Assembly: GCF_000374065.1 (NCBI RefSeq)
Contig: NZ_KB893254.1
Coordinates: 2,945 to 66,944 of the forward strand
Length of the DNA: 64,000 nucleotides
DNA from: Spirosoma luteum DSM 19990
GTDB lineage: Bacteria > Bacteroidota > Bacteroidia > Cytophagales > Spirosomataceae
Reading direction: 5' to 3'
Made by a program: the position numbers and the translations under genes. This document shows, piece by piece, positions 7,854 to 17,705 of the stretch. The notes beneath the pieces were generated by a model. It was not told the origin of the DNA. It did not search any database and saw only the letters and a program-made list of their open reading frames with translations. Numbering within the stretch: the first letter of the stretch is position 1; every line of letters starts with the position of its first letter.

Positions 7854-8753
7854 ATGCGTAAACTCGTACTGAGTGGTGTTACGTTCTGCCTGGCGGCTCA
7901 ATTAGCCACCGCCCAAATAAAGCTTCCTTCGCCCAGCCCCGGCGCTACGGTAATGCAAACCGTTGGCACCACCGATTTGACCGTTGTTTATTCCCGCCCG
8001 AGCCTGAAAGGCCGTCAGCCATTTTCGGGTGATTTTGTGCCCGCCGGAAAAGTATGGCGGACGGGTGCCAATGGCGCTACGCTGTTTACGACCTCCACTG
8101 ACCTGATGGTGAATGGCAAAACGCTGGCTGCTGGTACCTATGCCATCATGTCGATTCCTGAGCAGGGAAATTACACGCTGATCTTCAACAAAAACAAGGG
8201 GGTTACCGAGGCTACCTACAAGCAGGAAGAAGACGTACTACGCGTTAACCTGACTCCGTCGGAAAACAGCGAGACAATCGAAACGTTCACCATTGGTTTT
8301 AGTGACCTGACGGACAGCACGGCTAACATGAACTTCATGTGGGCGAATGCCAAAGCGGCTGCCAACCTGAAAGTAGACGTCAATACCAACACGGCGGCCA
8401 ACGTAGACAAAGCCGTGGCCGAGAAGCCGGAGGATGCAGCCGTATTGCAGGCCGCAGCCAGCTACAACGTGTCAAAGGGCCGTAACCTGGAGCAGTCGCT
8501 AACCTGGATCGACAAGTCGATTGCCATGAAAGAGACGTTCCGTAATTTGTACGTGAAGTCACAGATTCTGGCCAAAATGGGTAAGTATGCCGAAGCCGTT
8601 CCGCTGGCGCAAAAAGCCATGTCGGTTGGTCAGTCTTCCAACGACGCATCTTTCCCGTTCTTCAAAGATGGTATCGAGAAAAGCCTGGCGGAGTACTCAG
8701 CCAAAGCACCGGCTATGCCCGCAGTGAAAGGCAAAGGAAAGAAGGCGAAGTAA
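7854..8753 (+). CDS. DUF2911 domain protein, secreted
   Basis: A 299-residue protein with a signal peptide ending TATA-Q. Residues about 25-165 are the DUF2911 domain, with its characteristic S-P-x-A-x-V-x-Q-T-V-G-T-T-D, Y-S-R-P-S-x-K-G-R and V-W-R-T-G-A-N segments. The remaining 130 residues are helical with TPR-like character (AAVLQAAASYNVSKGRNLEQSL, LYVKSQILAKMGKYAEAVPLA read as separate pieces) and end in a basic tail KGKGKKAK. The family is widespread in Bacteroidota and its biochemical function is not established. The gene is monocistronic, followed directly by a terminator. Confidence 0.85.
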   Translation: MRKLVLSGVTFCLAAQLATAQIKLPSPSPGATVMQTVGTTDLTVVYSRPSLKGRQPFSGDFVPAGKVWRTGANGATLFTTSTDLMVNGKTLAAGTYAIMSIPEQGNYTLIFNKNKGVTEATYKQEEDVLRVNLTPSENSETIETFTIGFSDLTDSTANMNFMWANAKAAANLKVDVNTNTAANVDKAVAEKPEDAAVLQAAASYNVSKGRNLEQSLTWIDKSIAMKETFRNLYVKSQILAKMGKYAEAVPLAQKAMSVGQSSNDASFPFFKDGIEKSLAEYSAKAPAMPAVKGKGKKAK

Positions 8754-8773
8754 ACTCGTTGTTCCCATACTGT

Positions 8774-8812
8774 GAAAGGCCGCCCTGATTCGTCAGGGCG
8801 GCCTTTCTTTTT
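8774..8812 (+). terminator. Rho-independent terminator after the DUF2911 gene
   Basis: A perfect 15-bp stem (8774-8788 with 8793-8807), loop TTCG, followed by TTTTTCC. It lies 20 bases past the stop codon. Confidence 0.92.
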
Positions 8813-8824
8813 CCTACATCCATT

Positions 8825-9322
8825 CTATAAACCCAGCAGGTTTTTAAGCTTCTCGTAAAAACCGGTGTTCCGAAAGGTAAACTGCTTGTGGAGAATGTAA
8901 TTGCTCATAAAGCTTAATCCCATTCCTACCAGCTGCGAAATGAGTTTGGTCAGGTTAACCGCTTTCACCGAAAAGGGTATCAGAAACGTTAGCTGTCTGA
9001 ATTCGCTGGCCAGATACTGGTACGTAATTGACGCGCCATAGACCGTGATAAGACCGGAGAGAACCGAGACCATCGTGAACTTGACGGCTTCGCGCCTGGT
9101 TTGGGCTGAGTTTCGGGCATTGAACGCAAACAGTTTGGTTAAAAAGAAACCAGCAAAAAAAGCAATCAGGTAGCCTGCCAGCAATGCCTGCTCATAGGTA
9201 ACAAGGAACCAGTCCTGCAATAAGCTCCCCGCAATCAGTTGCAGCGATGCCCCGATGGCCGCCACAATAAAGTAAGCGATGACATCCCGGCGATTAAATA
9301 ATTCACTTGCCATAGCGTACAA
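8825..9322 (-). CDS. GtrA family membrane protein
   Basis: A 165-residue protein with four transmembrane segments (about residues 15-38, 44-66, 85-106 and 122-145), the standard GtrA topology. It includes the second-helix F-x-x-x-F-F-L-T-K-L-F-A-F region and the closing N-Y-x-x-x-K-x-F-T-F motif. GtrA proteins take part in moving polyprenyl-linked sugars across the membrane during cell-surface polysaccharide synthesis. No glycosyltransferase is adjacent, so the partner is not known. Confidence 0.85.
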   Translation of the reverse strand: MYAMASELFNRRDVIAYFIVAAIGASLQLIAGSLLQDWFLVTYEQALLAGYLIAFFAGFFLTKLFAFNARNSAQTRREAVKFTMVSVLSGLITVYGASITYQYLASEFRQLTFLIPFSVKAVNLTKLISQLVGMGLSFMSNYILHKQFTFRNTGFYEKLKNLLGL

Positions 9323-9457
9323 TCAAAGGACAAGTGAGTAAAGAACGAACTAACATGGTTAATTGAAAACGGCAAACGTGCTGCATTAAATTAGAAAAAG
9401 CGGATACTATCTCAATGACTGATTAAAGAAAAATGACTGGCTTATTTTTTAGTTGTA

Positions 9458-11155
9458 CTACTCGTTTGGTGAGGTTCGGAACAGCGTGCGCTGCAGCATC
9501 CAGGCAATACTCACCACCAGTAAACACCCAATGGCATTGAGCCACAGGAAAGCCGTCAGGTTGAGCATCCAGCTGATGACCACCAGCACTTCGGAGATGA
9601 TAGCGGCCCAAAAGGTAGCCTGCCCACCGATGGATTTTACGTAAAAAGCTACTACAAACACCCCTAGAATAACCCCGTAGAACAGCGAGCCCAGGATATT
9701 GACGGCTTCAATCATACTCCCTAACTGGTTGGCAAACTGCGCCACTGCAATACAAAATATACCCCAGCCAATGGTGGCCCAGCGAGACGCATTCAGGTAA
9801 TCGGCATCACTACCCGCTTTGTTGATCAGCCGCTTGTACACATCCACCACAGTGGTAGAGGCCAGCGAATTGTAGGCCGATGCAATGGATCCCATGGAGG
9901 CACTGAAAATAACGGCAATAAGCAGGCCAATCAGTCCGTGCGGCAGGTAGTCCAGCACAAAGCGCAGAAAAATGTAGTTCACATCGTTGGTATCAGCCAC
10001 CGGGTTATTTAGCTGAATCAATTTGGTCACATCCGTTTTCACCCCTTTCAGGGCTTCATCGGTTTCACGCAGTATCGTACCGGCGGTGGTTTGCCCCGCT
10101 TCATCATCCGTCTGCAACGCTGCCTGCATAGCGAGAACGGCCTTTTGCCGCTGGGCAGTCAGGTTCTGATGCTTTATTTCGGCAACCTGATACTGAGATG
10201 CGTACCGGCTGTTTTTCAGACTTTCGGTTTCCTGTTTATTGAAAAAAGTAGGTGCCGGATTGAATTGATAAAAAACGAACACCAGCACCCCAACCAGCAA
10301 AATCAGAAACTGCATGGGTACTTTGAGTAAGCCGTTCATCAATAACCCCAGCCGACTTTGCCCAATGGATTGCCCCGTCAGGTAACGCCCCACCTGCGAC
10401 TGGTCGGTACCGAAATAGGACAGTTGCAGAAAGAACCCGCCAATCAGGCCCGACCACAGGTTGTATCGGCTATCGGGGTCGAATTTGAGGTCGATTAGGT
10501 TCATCCGTCCGGCTTCACCCGCTACGTGCAAGGCATCGACAAAACCAACCCCTTCGGGCAGCATTTTCACCGTCAGGTACCCGGCCAGGCCCATGGCAAA
10601 GGTCACCACGGCCATTTGCTGCAGGTGGGTATATGATATCGCTTTGGTGCCGCCCGTTACGGTATAAATAAGGACGATGCCCCCCATCAGCAGATTGGTC
10701 CAGTAGATATTCCAGCCCAGAATGGTCGAAAGAATAATAGCCGGGGCGTAGATGGACAGGCCAGTCGACAGGCCGCGCTGGAGCAGGAACAGGCCCGCCG
10801 TCAGCGTTCGCACCCGCGTATCGAAGCGGTCCTCGAGAAATTCGTAGGCCGTAAAAATCTTAAGCCGGTGAAATATGGGGACAAAGGTGATCGACAGGAC
10901 GACCATCGCCAGGGGAAGCCCGAAATAAAACTGAACGAACCGCATTCCATCGGTAAACCCCTGCCCCGGTGCCGACAGAAAGGTAATGGCACTGGCCTGG
11001 GTAGCCATTACGGACAGGCCAACGTGGTACCAGGGCAACGACTGACCAGCCAGCAGATAATCGTCCATGCTGCGGCTCCCCCGGCTTCGCACAATGCCAT
11101 AGACAACAATACCAGTCAGTGTCAACACCAACACACTCCAGTCAATAATACTCAT
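9458..11155 (-). CDS. Sodium:solute symporter (SSS family)
   Basis: A 565-residue inner-membrane transporter with about 13 transmembrane segments and the SSS core (N-terminal D-W-x-V-L-V-L-T, G-R-x-x-x-D-Y-x-L-A-G type region, then sodium-site A-S-A-I-T-F-L-S-A-P-G-Q). A hydrophilic insert of about 70 residues (roughly 305-375) interrupts the loops and is predicted coiled or helical. The start codon overlaps the stop of a 41-residue membrane peptide gene by ATGA. The substrate is not determined; related Bacteroidota proteins are annotated for sugars or sialic acid. Confidence 0.88.
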   Translation of the reverse strand: MSIIDWSVLVLTLTGIVVYGIVRSRGSRSMDDYLLAGQSLPWYHVGLSVMATQASAITFLSAPGQGFTDGMRFVQFYFGLPLAMVVLSITFVPIFHRLKIFTAYEFLEDRFDTRVRTLTAGLFLLQRGLSTGLSIYAPAIILSTILGWNIYWTNLLMGGIVLIYTVTGGTKAISYTHLQQMAVVTFAMGLAGYLTVKMLPEGVGFVDALHVAGEAGRMNLIDLKFDPDSRYNLWSGLIGGFFLQLSYFGTDQSQVGRYLTGQSIGQSRLGLLMNGLLKVPMQFLILLVGVLVFVFYQFNPAPTFFNKQETESLKNSRYASQYQVAEIKHQNLTAQRQKAVLAMQAALQTDDEAGQTTAGTILRETDEALKGVKTDVTKLIQLNNPVADTNDVNYIFLRFVLDYLPHGLIGLLIAVIFSASMGSIASAYNSLASTTVVDVYKRLINKAGSDADYLNASRWATIGWGIFCIAVAQFANQLGSMIEAVNILGSLFYGVILGVFVVAFYVKSIGGQATFWAAIISEVLVVISWMLNLTAFLWLNAIGCLLVVSIAWMLQRTLFRTSPNE

Positions 11156-11277
11156 GACAGCCAGCGCATTAGCAGATAGAACAGGCAGATTTCAACAGCC
11201 AGGCTCCCCATTACGATAGCGTAGAGCTGATTCCAGGAACGAATAAAAGAGGGTAGTCCGGTATTGTTTTCGGTCAT
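11152..11277 (-). CDS. 41-residue single-span membrane peptide coupled to the symporter
   Basis: ATG at 11277 to TGA at 11154-11152. The peptide has a polar N-terminus (MTENNTGLPSFIRSWNQLYA) and one hydrophobic span of about 20 residues ending in MRWLS. The stop overlaps the symporter ATG in an ATGA arrangement, a strong sign of translational coupling. Small membrane partners are known for other SSS transporters (DUF4212/DUF485 types), so a subunit role is a reasonable inference. The sequence itself is not a match to those families that I can recognise. Confidence 0.65.
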   Translation of the reverse strand: MTENNTGLPSFIRSWNQLYAIVMGSLAVEICLFYLLMRWLS

Positions 11278-11411
11278 GAATGAAGTGGGTTGTGTTGCTA
11301 TAACGGCGAAAATAAGGGAAATCCGTGTATCAAATATGATAATAACGACAAATGGATGTTTTTAGCAGGTGGATGGGAAGTCTCCTTTACTGACCAGCCA
11401 GTAGGGAACCG

Positions 11412-11448
11412 GTAAAAAAAAACCGGGCCAGGAAATCCCGGCCCGGTT
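11412..11448 (-). terminator. Terminator after the giant nuclease gene
   Basis: On the minus strand AACCGGGCC (11448-11440) pairs with GGCCCGGTT (11429-11421) around a 10-base loop and is followed by a run of nine T. It lies 36 bases past the stop of the gene ending at 11485. Confidence 0.92.
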
Positions 11449-11484
11449 GGCACAATCACTGGTTATATCAGCAGATGAATCAGA

Positions 11485-14400
11485 TCAGTCTGCTTTAATC
11501 ACCTTCACCAGTTGCGACTGTGTGGGGGTATTGGCCCGTAAAATCAGCACGCCCGATGGCAGATGATTCACCCGGAACTCAACCCGCTCTGAAGCAGTGG
11601 CCTGCTCCATTGCCTGCTGGCCCACAACCCGGCCCTGACCATCGGTCAGCGTCAGATTCAGCGAACCACCAGCCGCACCCGTTACCAGAATGGAGACTAC
11701 ATCACGAGCCGGGTTACCCAGCACCTGGAGTTGTAAGCCCGCAACCGGCTCCGCACTCACCCGCGCACTGGGGGCAGAAGGCGTACAGGCTGCCAGCCAG
11801 TTGTAGGCAAACGTGCTGCTCACTCCGCTCTGCACCGCACTCAGGGTAATAGTCGGATTATCGGTGTACAGGTTCAGCGTGTAAGGCCCTGGATTGGTGG
11901 TGGGCAGCATCTCATTGACCACCGAGAAGCTGATGGGAGCCCCATTGACCCCTGCGTACTGGGGAGTGAAACTCACCTGACGCTGACCGGCCGAGATGAC
12001 CTGGCAACTCACCGTCTGCACCCCCGTGATGCTGAAGGTACCCGTTGGTGGAGGAGTACCACCGGCCGGACTAACCGTGAGGGTGAAGCTGGTGCTGGCA
12101 TTCATGCTCCCCGGATCAGTCGCCGTGACAGTGACTGTGCTTACCCCCGACATACTTGGCGTTCCCGAGATGGTCGAAGGAGCGGTGAAACTAAGACCCG
12201 CGGGCAGGCCACTTACCATCAGGGTCAACTGATTGGGTGTCTCGGCATCGGTGAACACACCCGCCAGCGAGAGTGTGTAGGCCATGCCCACCGTAGCTGA
12301 CTGGGGACTAACCGGGTTAGCCACCGTAGGCGGAGTGTTGGCCGTCGAGGAGCTACAGGCCGCCAGCCAGTTGTAGGCAAAGCTGCTGGCTATGCCGCTC
12401 TGCACTGCCTGCAGGGTCACCACCGGATTGTCCGTGTACAGGTCCAGACTGTAGGGACCCGGATTGGTGGTGGGTGTCATTTCATTGACCACCGAGAAGC
12501 TGATGGGCGCGCCATTGGTGCCCGCGTACTGGGGATTGAACGTCAGTCGGCGCTGACCGGCCGAGAGCACCTGGCAACTGATGGTCTGCACACTGGTGAT
12601 GCTGAAGGTACCCGTTGGTGGGGGTGGTGTTCCGGCGGCCGGATTCACCGTGATGGTGAAGCTGGTGCTGGCACTCATGCTCCCCGGATCAGTGGCCGTG
12701 ACGGTCACCGTCGAGACGCCCGACATCGAGGGTGTACCCGAGATGGTGGAAGGAGCCACAAAGTTGAGCCCCGCGGGCAGACCCATTACCGATAGCACCA
12801 GGCTGTTGGGTGTCTCGGCATCGGTGAACACACCCGCCAGCGAGAGCGTGTAAGCAATGCCCACCGTGGCCGACTGGGGCGGCACGGGATTCGCTACTGT
12901 GGGCGGGGTGTTACCCGTTGATGAGCTACAGGCCGAGAGCCAGTTGTAGGCAAACAGGGTGGTGGCCCCGCTCTGGGTAGCACTCAGGGTGATGACCGGG
13001 TTATCGGTATACAGATTCAAGGTGTAGGGCCCCGGATTAGTCGTTGGCAGCATTTCATTGACGACCGAGAAGCTCACTGGTGTTCCATTCAGACCCGCGT
13101 AGCGAGGGTTGAAGCTCACCCGGCGCTGGCCGGCCGAGATGGCCTCACAGCTTACGGTAGTAACCCCGGTGATGCTGAAGGTTGCCGTTGGGGGCGGAGT
13201 GGGCGCCGGGCTGACGGTGATGGTAAAGCTGGTGCTGGCCGACAGGCTCCCCGGATCGGTGGCCGTTACGGTTACACTGCTCACCCCCGACATCGAAGGC
13301 GTACCCGAAATGACGCGGGTACCGGGGTCAAAACTCAGCCCGTTGGCAGGGTTGATACTGGCCGTGTAGGTCAGGCCGTTGGGCGTCTCGGCATCGGTGA
13401 AGGCGTTGACCGTGTAGGAGAAGACCTGCCCGACGGCCGCCGTCTGGTTAGCATTGCTGGTAGCCACCGGAGGGGTGTTAGCCGGTGGAGCCTGGGTTAC
13501 CGTTACGCTGACCGTACCGCTGATGCTCTGGCTGGTGGGCGAGGTGGCATCACTGGCGACGACGGTGAATGTCTGCACTCCTGCGGGGATGTTAGACACT
13601 GTAGCCGTGTTGCTGCCGGACGACTGGTTGATGGTGCCTGGCCCGCTAAAGGTGTAACTGTAGGGGGTTGTTCCGCCCGATACCGTGGCCGACAAAGTCG
13701 TCGTACCCGAGGTCAGAATCATGTTCGGACTGGCCGTGAATGTCAGGGCTAATGGCGTGACCACAACCGGGGCCGGACTCACCGTGATGGTGAAGGTGTT
13801 ACTGGCCGTCAGACTACCTGGATCGGTAGCCGTCACCGTTACACTCGTCACCCCACTCATCGAAGGCGTGCCCGAGATGGTGGAAGGAGCCGTGAAGCTC
13901 AGCCCCGCTGGCAAACTACTTACCGATAGGGTAAGACTGTTGGGCGTCTCGGCATCGGTAAACACATTGGCTAGTGACAGCGTGTAGGCCACACCGACCG
14001 TAGCCGACTGCGGTGATACCGGGTTAGCTACCGTAGGCGGTGTATTGGCTTGGGTCACCGTTACGCTTACCGTACCCGAAATGGTCTGGCTGGTAGCATC
14101 ACTGGCCACAACCGTGAAGGTCTGTACCCCGGCAGGGATACCCGACGCGGTAGCCGTGTTGCTGTTGGGCACTTGGCTGATAGTGCCCGGTCCGCTAAAA
14201 GTATAGCTATATGGAGTCGTACCGCCCGATACCGTGGCCGACAGGGTCGTTGTACCCGACGTAGTCAGCATCGTTGGACTGGCCGTAAAGGTCAGAGCCA
14301 GCGGGGTAGTTGCTGGCGTCAGATTAAGACCAACAATGACCGGATCGTGATCGGAGGCCCGGAAGGGTTCGGGGTTATAGAGACTGGCAATCTGACCCGC

Positions 14401-17400
14401 CGTTTTGAACTCCGTATTATAGTCCAGCACACTGGGTTCATCTGAATTGATGTGCCATTTATCGGTACCGGCCACCTGTGATTGCAGACTGGACGAACGC
14501 AGGGCGTGGTCGAGTGCCCCAACAAATCCATCAAATACGTATGAATAGGTGGTTGGGGGAACCAGGTTTGTGTAGCCACCTGACTCCAGCGTTGTCAGTG
14601 GGTCCTCCTTCGCGTAGGCGTTCAGGTCACCAACAATCAGGTAATCAGGGTCGGTGGTACCCGTTGGGTTAGTAGCTAACCACGAGACCAGATCCTGTGC
14701 CTGCCGGGTACGAGTTCCGTTAGAGGCAGACTGCCCATCACCAGCATCAGTATCGCCAGCGCCACTACCTGACCCTTTCGACTTCCAATGGTTAGCCACT
14801 AATGTAAATATGCCATTAGTTGTGTTATCCTGGAACGTCTGCGCCAAGGCGCGTCGACCGACTGATGTAAACGAGCCCGTTCCGTAGCTGAACGGGATGG
14901 CCGTTGACGAACCGACGGGCGTTACTTTGGCCGGTTTGTAAATCATGGCTACCGTAATGGCATCCGTTGAAATACAACCCGAATTTACGTAGGTAAACGA
15001 ATTGGCACCAGCAACAGCGTTCAGTCCGTTGATCAGATCCTGGATGGCACTAGTAGCGCCAAAACCGTTGTTCTCCATCTCATTCAGGCCCATCACATCT
15101 ACACCAGAAGTAATAATGGCATTGATGATCTTGTCGCGCTGCCGGGCAAATTCAGTGGCATTGTTGGCACCCCGTCTTCCAATTGCGTTGCCACTGCAGT
15201 TCGTAAAATTCGACGTTCCCAGGTCGTTGAAGTAGTTCAGCACGTTGAAGCTACCCGCTTTAAGCGTTCCTCCCACTACGGGTGGCGTAGCCGGACGTGG
15301 ATTGGCGGGTTGAAAATCAACGCCGGTATTAGTTTGCAGCCTGTACCCTTCCGACCGCTCGTCCAGAATAGCCGTAATGCTGGCTACATTGTCGCCACCC
15401 CGCAGGGTATTTGTTGCGCTGAGGGGATTACCTCCGCGACCGAAGATGATCGGATCGGGGTTCTGACCGGTACGGCCATCGTCAAGATAAATCCGGCGCT
15501 TGGCAATTTCAGCCAGATAAGCCGAGTACCCAGCTACACTGGGTGCAAAGAATTGCGTGTATTGGTCAAGACGGGGGTCGGTACCGGGTTGGTCAGTGGC
15601 ACCCGTAGCCGAAAGCAGCACCTGCCCAAAACGACCAAGCTCGAAGTATTCGGTAACCGTCAGGTTGCCCGACGCGGCACTCATGGTAACGAGCATGCCT
15701 TCGTATTTCTCCAGATCGGATACGGCTGTTACCGGTAACGTAACGTTGACTGCTGTAGGCAACGGGTTTCCCGTAGATACTGTGACCACGTTTGCCGCAC
15801 TCGACAACGTGATTTGGGTCAGGCTACTGTTATTGCCTTTGGCCGAAGAAGCAAACTCCGATACGGTCCCGGTTACACGCACTTTAGTACCCGAAGTGCC
15901 GGTAAAGTATCCCGACGGGTCATAAATAAAAACACCTTCCGATGTGTTTGGGTCAGCATCAGCGTCGGCATCTTCCTCCTGTATATAGAAGCCGTTGAGG
16001 GCAGTACTGCCACTAAACGTCCGCGTTACAATGCCTTCAATGGTTAAGGTGGCACCAGGAACGGGAGTTGTGGCACCGTTCCCCTGGACATCATGTATCT
16101 GCGAAAATTCGTCATTAACAATCGTACCCTGACCCTGCCCATCGGTTACAATAGTATTCGTAGCATTCGTTACGTTAACAAAAAAGGTTTCGTCAGCTTC
16201 TGGCGTAGTATCTCCATTAACCAATACGTCGAATGTATACGTACTGCTGCCTGCGGGAATAGTCTGGCCGGTTAATGATTTAGCGGTATAGTCGCCGGGT
16301 TCTATAGCGGTACTATTGGCTGTAGCAATATCGAAGGTGACACCACCGGCTGGAGCTGGAGCCGATAGGTTGACCGTAAAGGTATAGGTCGTTGTGCCCG
16401 CGTTGCCTTCATTGAGTGATACATCGTTGATGGTGAGGGTAGGGGCTGCGTCATCATTAACAATCGTGCCCTGGCCTTGCCCATCGGTAACGGCAGCTCC
16501 AGCTCCTGTAACGTTACTTACGTTAACAAAAAAGGTTTCGTCAGTTTCCGGCGTAGTATCTCCATTGCCCAATACAGTGAATGCATACGTACTGCTGCCT
16601 GCGGGAATAGTCTGACCGGTTAATGATTTAGCGGTATAGTCGCCGGGTGCTGTCGCTGTTCCATCGGCCGTGGCAATATCGAAGGTAACACCACCGGGTG
16701 GAGCTGGAGCCGATAAGCTGACCGAAAAGGTATAGGACGTTGTGCCCGCGTTGCCTTCGTTGAGCGATACATCGTTGATGGCAAGATTGACGGGGGGGAC
16801 CGCTTGTGGAGTTATACTAAAATCGTCAATAGCAAGGCCATCGTCCGCACCTGTTGCATCTATATCATTAAAGCGAATCCAGAATGTAGCACCCGGCGCG
16901 ATTGACAAACCGGTTATAGTCCAGGAAATAAGAGTTCTATTCCCCGTTACATTACCATCTTTTGCCCCGGCAGTTGTTTGATTCGGTGTACTGAAATCAA
17001 GCGCATCAACATCAACGTAGGTACCCGTTACCAAATCAGTGGCATTGGTACTATACTGAAAATCTAGCCGATCAGCCCGAGCTGCTGTACCTAAACGCCA
17101 CTCTTCGCCAGTATAACTAATTGCGAGGTTGGTAATGGTGCTCCCTGTGTTGTTGGTAAAAGCCGCGCCAAAAATCGGAATTAAGGTGCCGCTGCGCAGT
17201 TGTCCTAAAGCCCGGTCTGTACTTGCTGCAGCCCCATAGCTATACATATCGCCAGTAGTACTGCCTCCTGTATCGACGGCATACTGCTCATTGTCTCTGG
17301 CTCCTCCACCTGATTCCGTCAAGAACCATCCGGTAATGGTTAGATTATTAGTTGTACTACCAGCCGTGTTGGATAATGTATTAAAATCCTGCGTGTAAGA

Positions 17401-17508
17401 CGAGCCAATCGAGGTGAGAGATATTCCCTGTGCCCAGGCACCCTGTGCAAAAAGAAAAGCAGCAAATAAGAGCCATAATCGGCTCACTGCACGTAGCTGT
17501 TGATTCAT
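11485..17508 (-). CDS. Giant secreted nuclease-like protein (ExeM/NucH type) with Calx-beta and Ig-like repeats and a T9SS-like C-terminus
   Basis: The ATG at 17508 is chosen because it begins a signal peptide (about residues 1-26, ending GAWAQ); the frame is open further upstream to 17679. The product is 2007 residues. Order: N-terminal beta domain (about 27-235), two Calx-beta domains (about 238-466), an OB-like segment (466-745), an endonuclease/exonuclease/phosphatase domain (748-1063), a long run of Ig/cadherin-like modules (1064-1915) and a C-terminal sorting-type domain (1924-2007). The EEP domain keeps F-N-V-L-N-Y-F, L-N-E-M-E-N, N-H-W-K-S-K, G-D-L-N-A-Y and S-D-H-D-P, the metal and phosphate residues of extracellular DNases. 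Probable role: degrading extracellular DNA at the surface. The modules at 11760-13900 are nearly identical in blocks. Confidence 0.85.
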   Translation of the reverse strand: MNQQLRAVSRLWLLFAAFLFAQGAWAQGISLTSIGSSYTQDFNTLSNTAGSTTNNLTITGWFLTESGGGARDNEQYAVDTGGSTTGDMYSYGAAASTDRALGQLRSGTLIPIFGAAFTNNTGSTITNLAISYTGEEWRLGTAARADRLDFQYSTNATDLVTGTYVDVDALDFSTPNQTTAGAKDGNVTGNRTLISWTITGLSIAPGATFWIRFNDIDATGADDGLAIDDFSITPQAVPPVNLAINDVSLNEGNAGTTSYTFSVSLSAPAPPGGVTFDIATADGTATAPGDYTAKSLTGQTIPAGSSTYAFTVLGNGDTTPETDETFFVNVSNVTGAGAAVTDGQGQGTIVNDDAAPTLTINDVSLNEGNAGTTTYTFTVNLSAPAPAGGVTFDIATANSTAIEPGDYTAKSLTGQTIPAGSSTYTFDVLVNGDTTPEADETFFVNVTNATNTIVTDGQGQGTIVNDEFSQIHDVQGNGATTPVPGATLTIEGIVTRTFSGSTALNGFYIQEEDADADADPNTSEGVFIYDPSGYFTGTSGTKVRVTGTVSEFASSAKGNNSSLTQITLSSAANVVTVSTGNPLPTAVNVTLPVTAVSDLEKYEGMLVTMSAASGNLTVTEYFELGRFGQVLLSATGATDQPGTDPRLDQYTQFFAPSVAGYSAYLAEIAKRRIYLDDGRTGQNPDPIIFGRGGNPLSATNTLRGGDNVASITAILDERSEGYRLQTNTGVDFQPANPRPATPPVVGGTLKAGSFNVLNYFNDLGTSNFTNCSGNAIGRRGANNATEFARQRDKIINAIITSGVDVMGLNEMENNGFGATSAIQDLINGLNAVAGANSFTYVNSGCISTDAITVAMIYKPAKVTPVGSSTAIPFSYGTGSFTSVGRRALAQTFQDNTTNGIFTLVANHWKSKGSGSGAGDTDAGDGQSASNGTRTRQAQDLVSWLATNPTGTTDPDYLIVGDLNAYAKEDPLTTLESGGYTNLVPPTTYSYVFDGFVGALDHALRSSSLQSQVAGTDKWHINSDEPSVLDYNTEFKTAGQIASLYNPEPFRASDHDPVIVGLNLTPATTPLALTFTASPTMLTTSGTTTLSATVSGGTTPYSYTFSGPGTISQVPNSNTATASGIPAGVQTFTVVASDATSQTISGTVSVTVTQANTPPTVANPVSPQSATVGVAYTLSLANVFTDAETPNSLTLSVSSLPAGLSFTAPSTISGTPSMSGVTSVTVTATDPGSLTASNTFTITVSPAPVVVTPLALTFTASPNMILTSGTTTLSATVSGGTTPYSYTFSGPGTINQSSGSNTATVSNIPAGVQTFTVVASDATSPTSQSISGTVSVTVTQAPPANTPPVATSNANQTAAVGQVFSYTVNAFTDAETPNGLTYTASINPANGLSFDPGTRVISGTPSMSGVSSVTVTATDPGSLSASTSFTITVSPAPTPPPTATFSITGVTTVSCEAISAGQRRVSFNPRYAGLNGTPVSFSVVNEMLPTTNPGPYTLNLYTDNPVITLSATQSGATTLFAYNWLSACSSSTGNTPPTVANPVPPQSATVGIAYTLSLAGVFTDAETPNSLVLSVMGLPAGLNFVAPSTISGTPSMSGVSTVTVTATDPGSMSASTSFTITVNPAAGTPPPPTGTFSITSVQTISCQVLSAGQRRLTFNPQYAGTNGAPISFSVVNEMTPTTNPGPYSLDLYTDNPVVTLQAVQSGIASSFAYNWLAACSSSTANTPPTVANPVSPQSATVGMAYTLSLAGVFTDAETPNQLTLMVSGLPAGLSFTAPSTISGTPSMSGVSTVTVTATDPGSMNASTSFTLTVSPAGGTPPPTGTFSITGVQTVSCQVISAGQRQVSFTPQYAGVNGAPISFSVVNEMLPTTNPGPYTLNLYTDNPTITLSAVQSGVSSTFAYNWLAACTPSAPSARVSAEPVAGLQLQVLGNPARDVVSILVTGAAGGSLNLTLTDGQGRVVGQQAMEQATASERVEFRVNHLPSGVLILRANTPTQSQLVKVIKAD

Positions 17509-17705
17509 AAGAAATGAGTTTATTAGAATTCGTGTAAAACTACACAAAAAAGCAGGTACTAAGATTGCTTTAATGTTAACAACTTCATAAGCCCGCGCGC
17601 TTTCTTTTGCGGGATAGTCAATTGATCTTTTGTTACTTTCCCAGTAGTAATTCAGGCTGCAAAATCTGTTAAAATTCACCTATCAAATCCCGCCCGATGA
17701 GCCGG

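Noticed and set aside
11996..13987. Series of similar 60-100 codon plus-strand frames opposite the giant nuclease gene
   Set aside because: They resemble one another only because the Ig-like repeats beneath them are near-identical.
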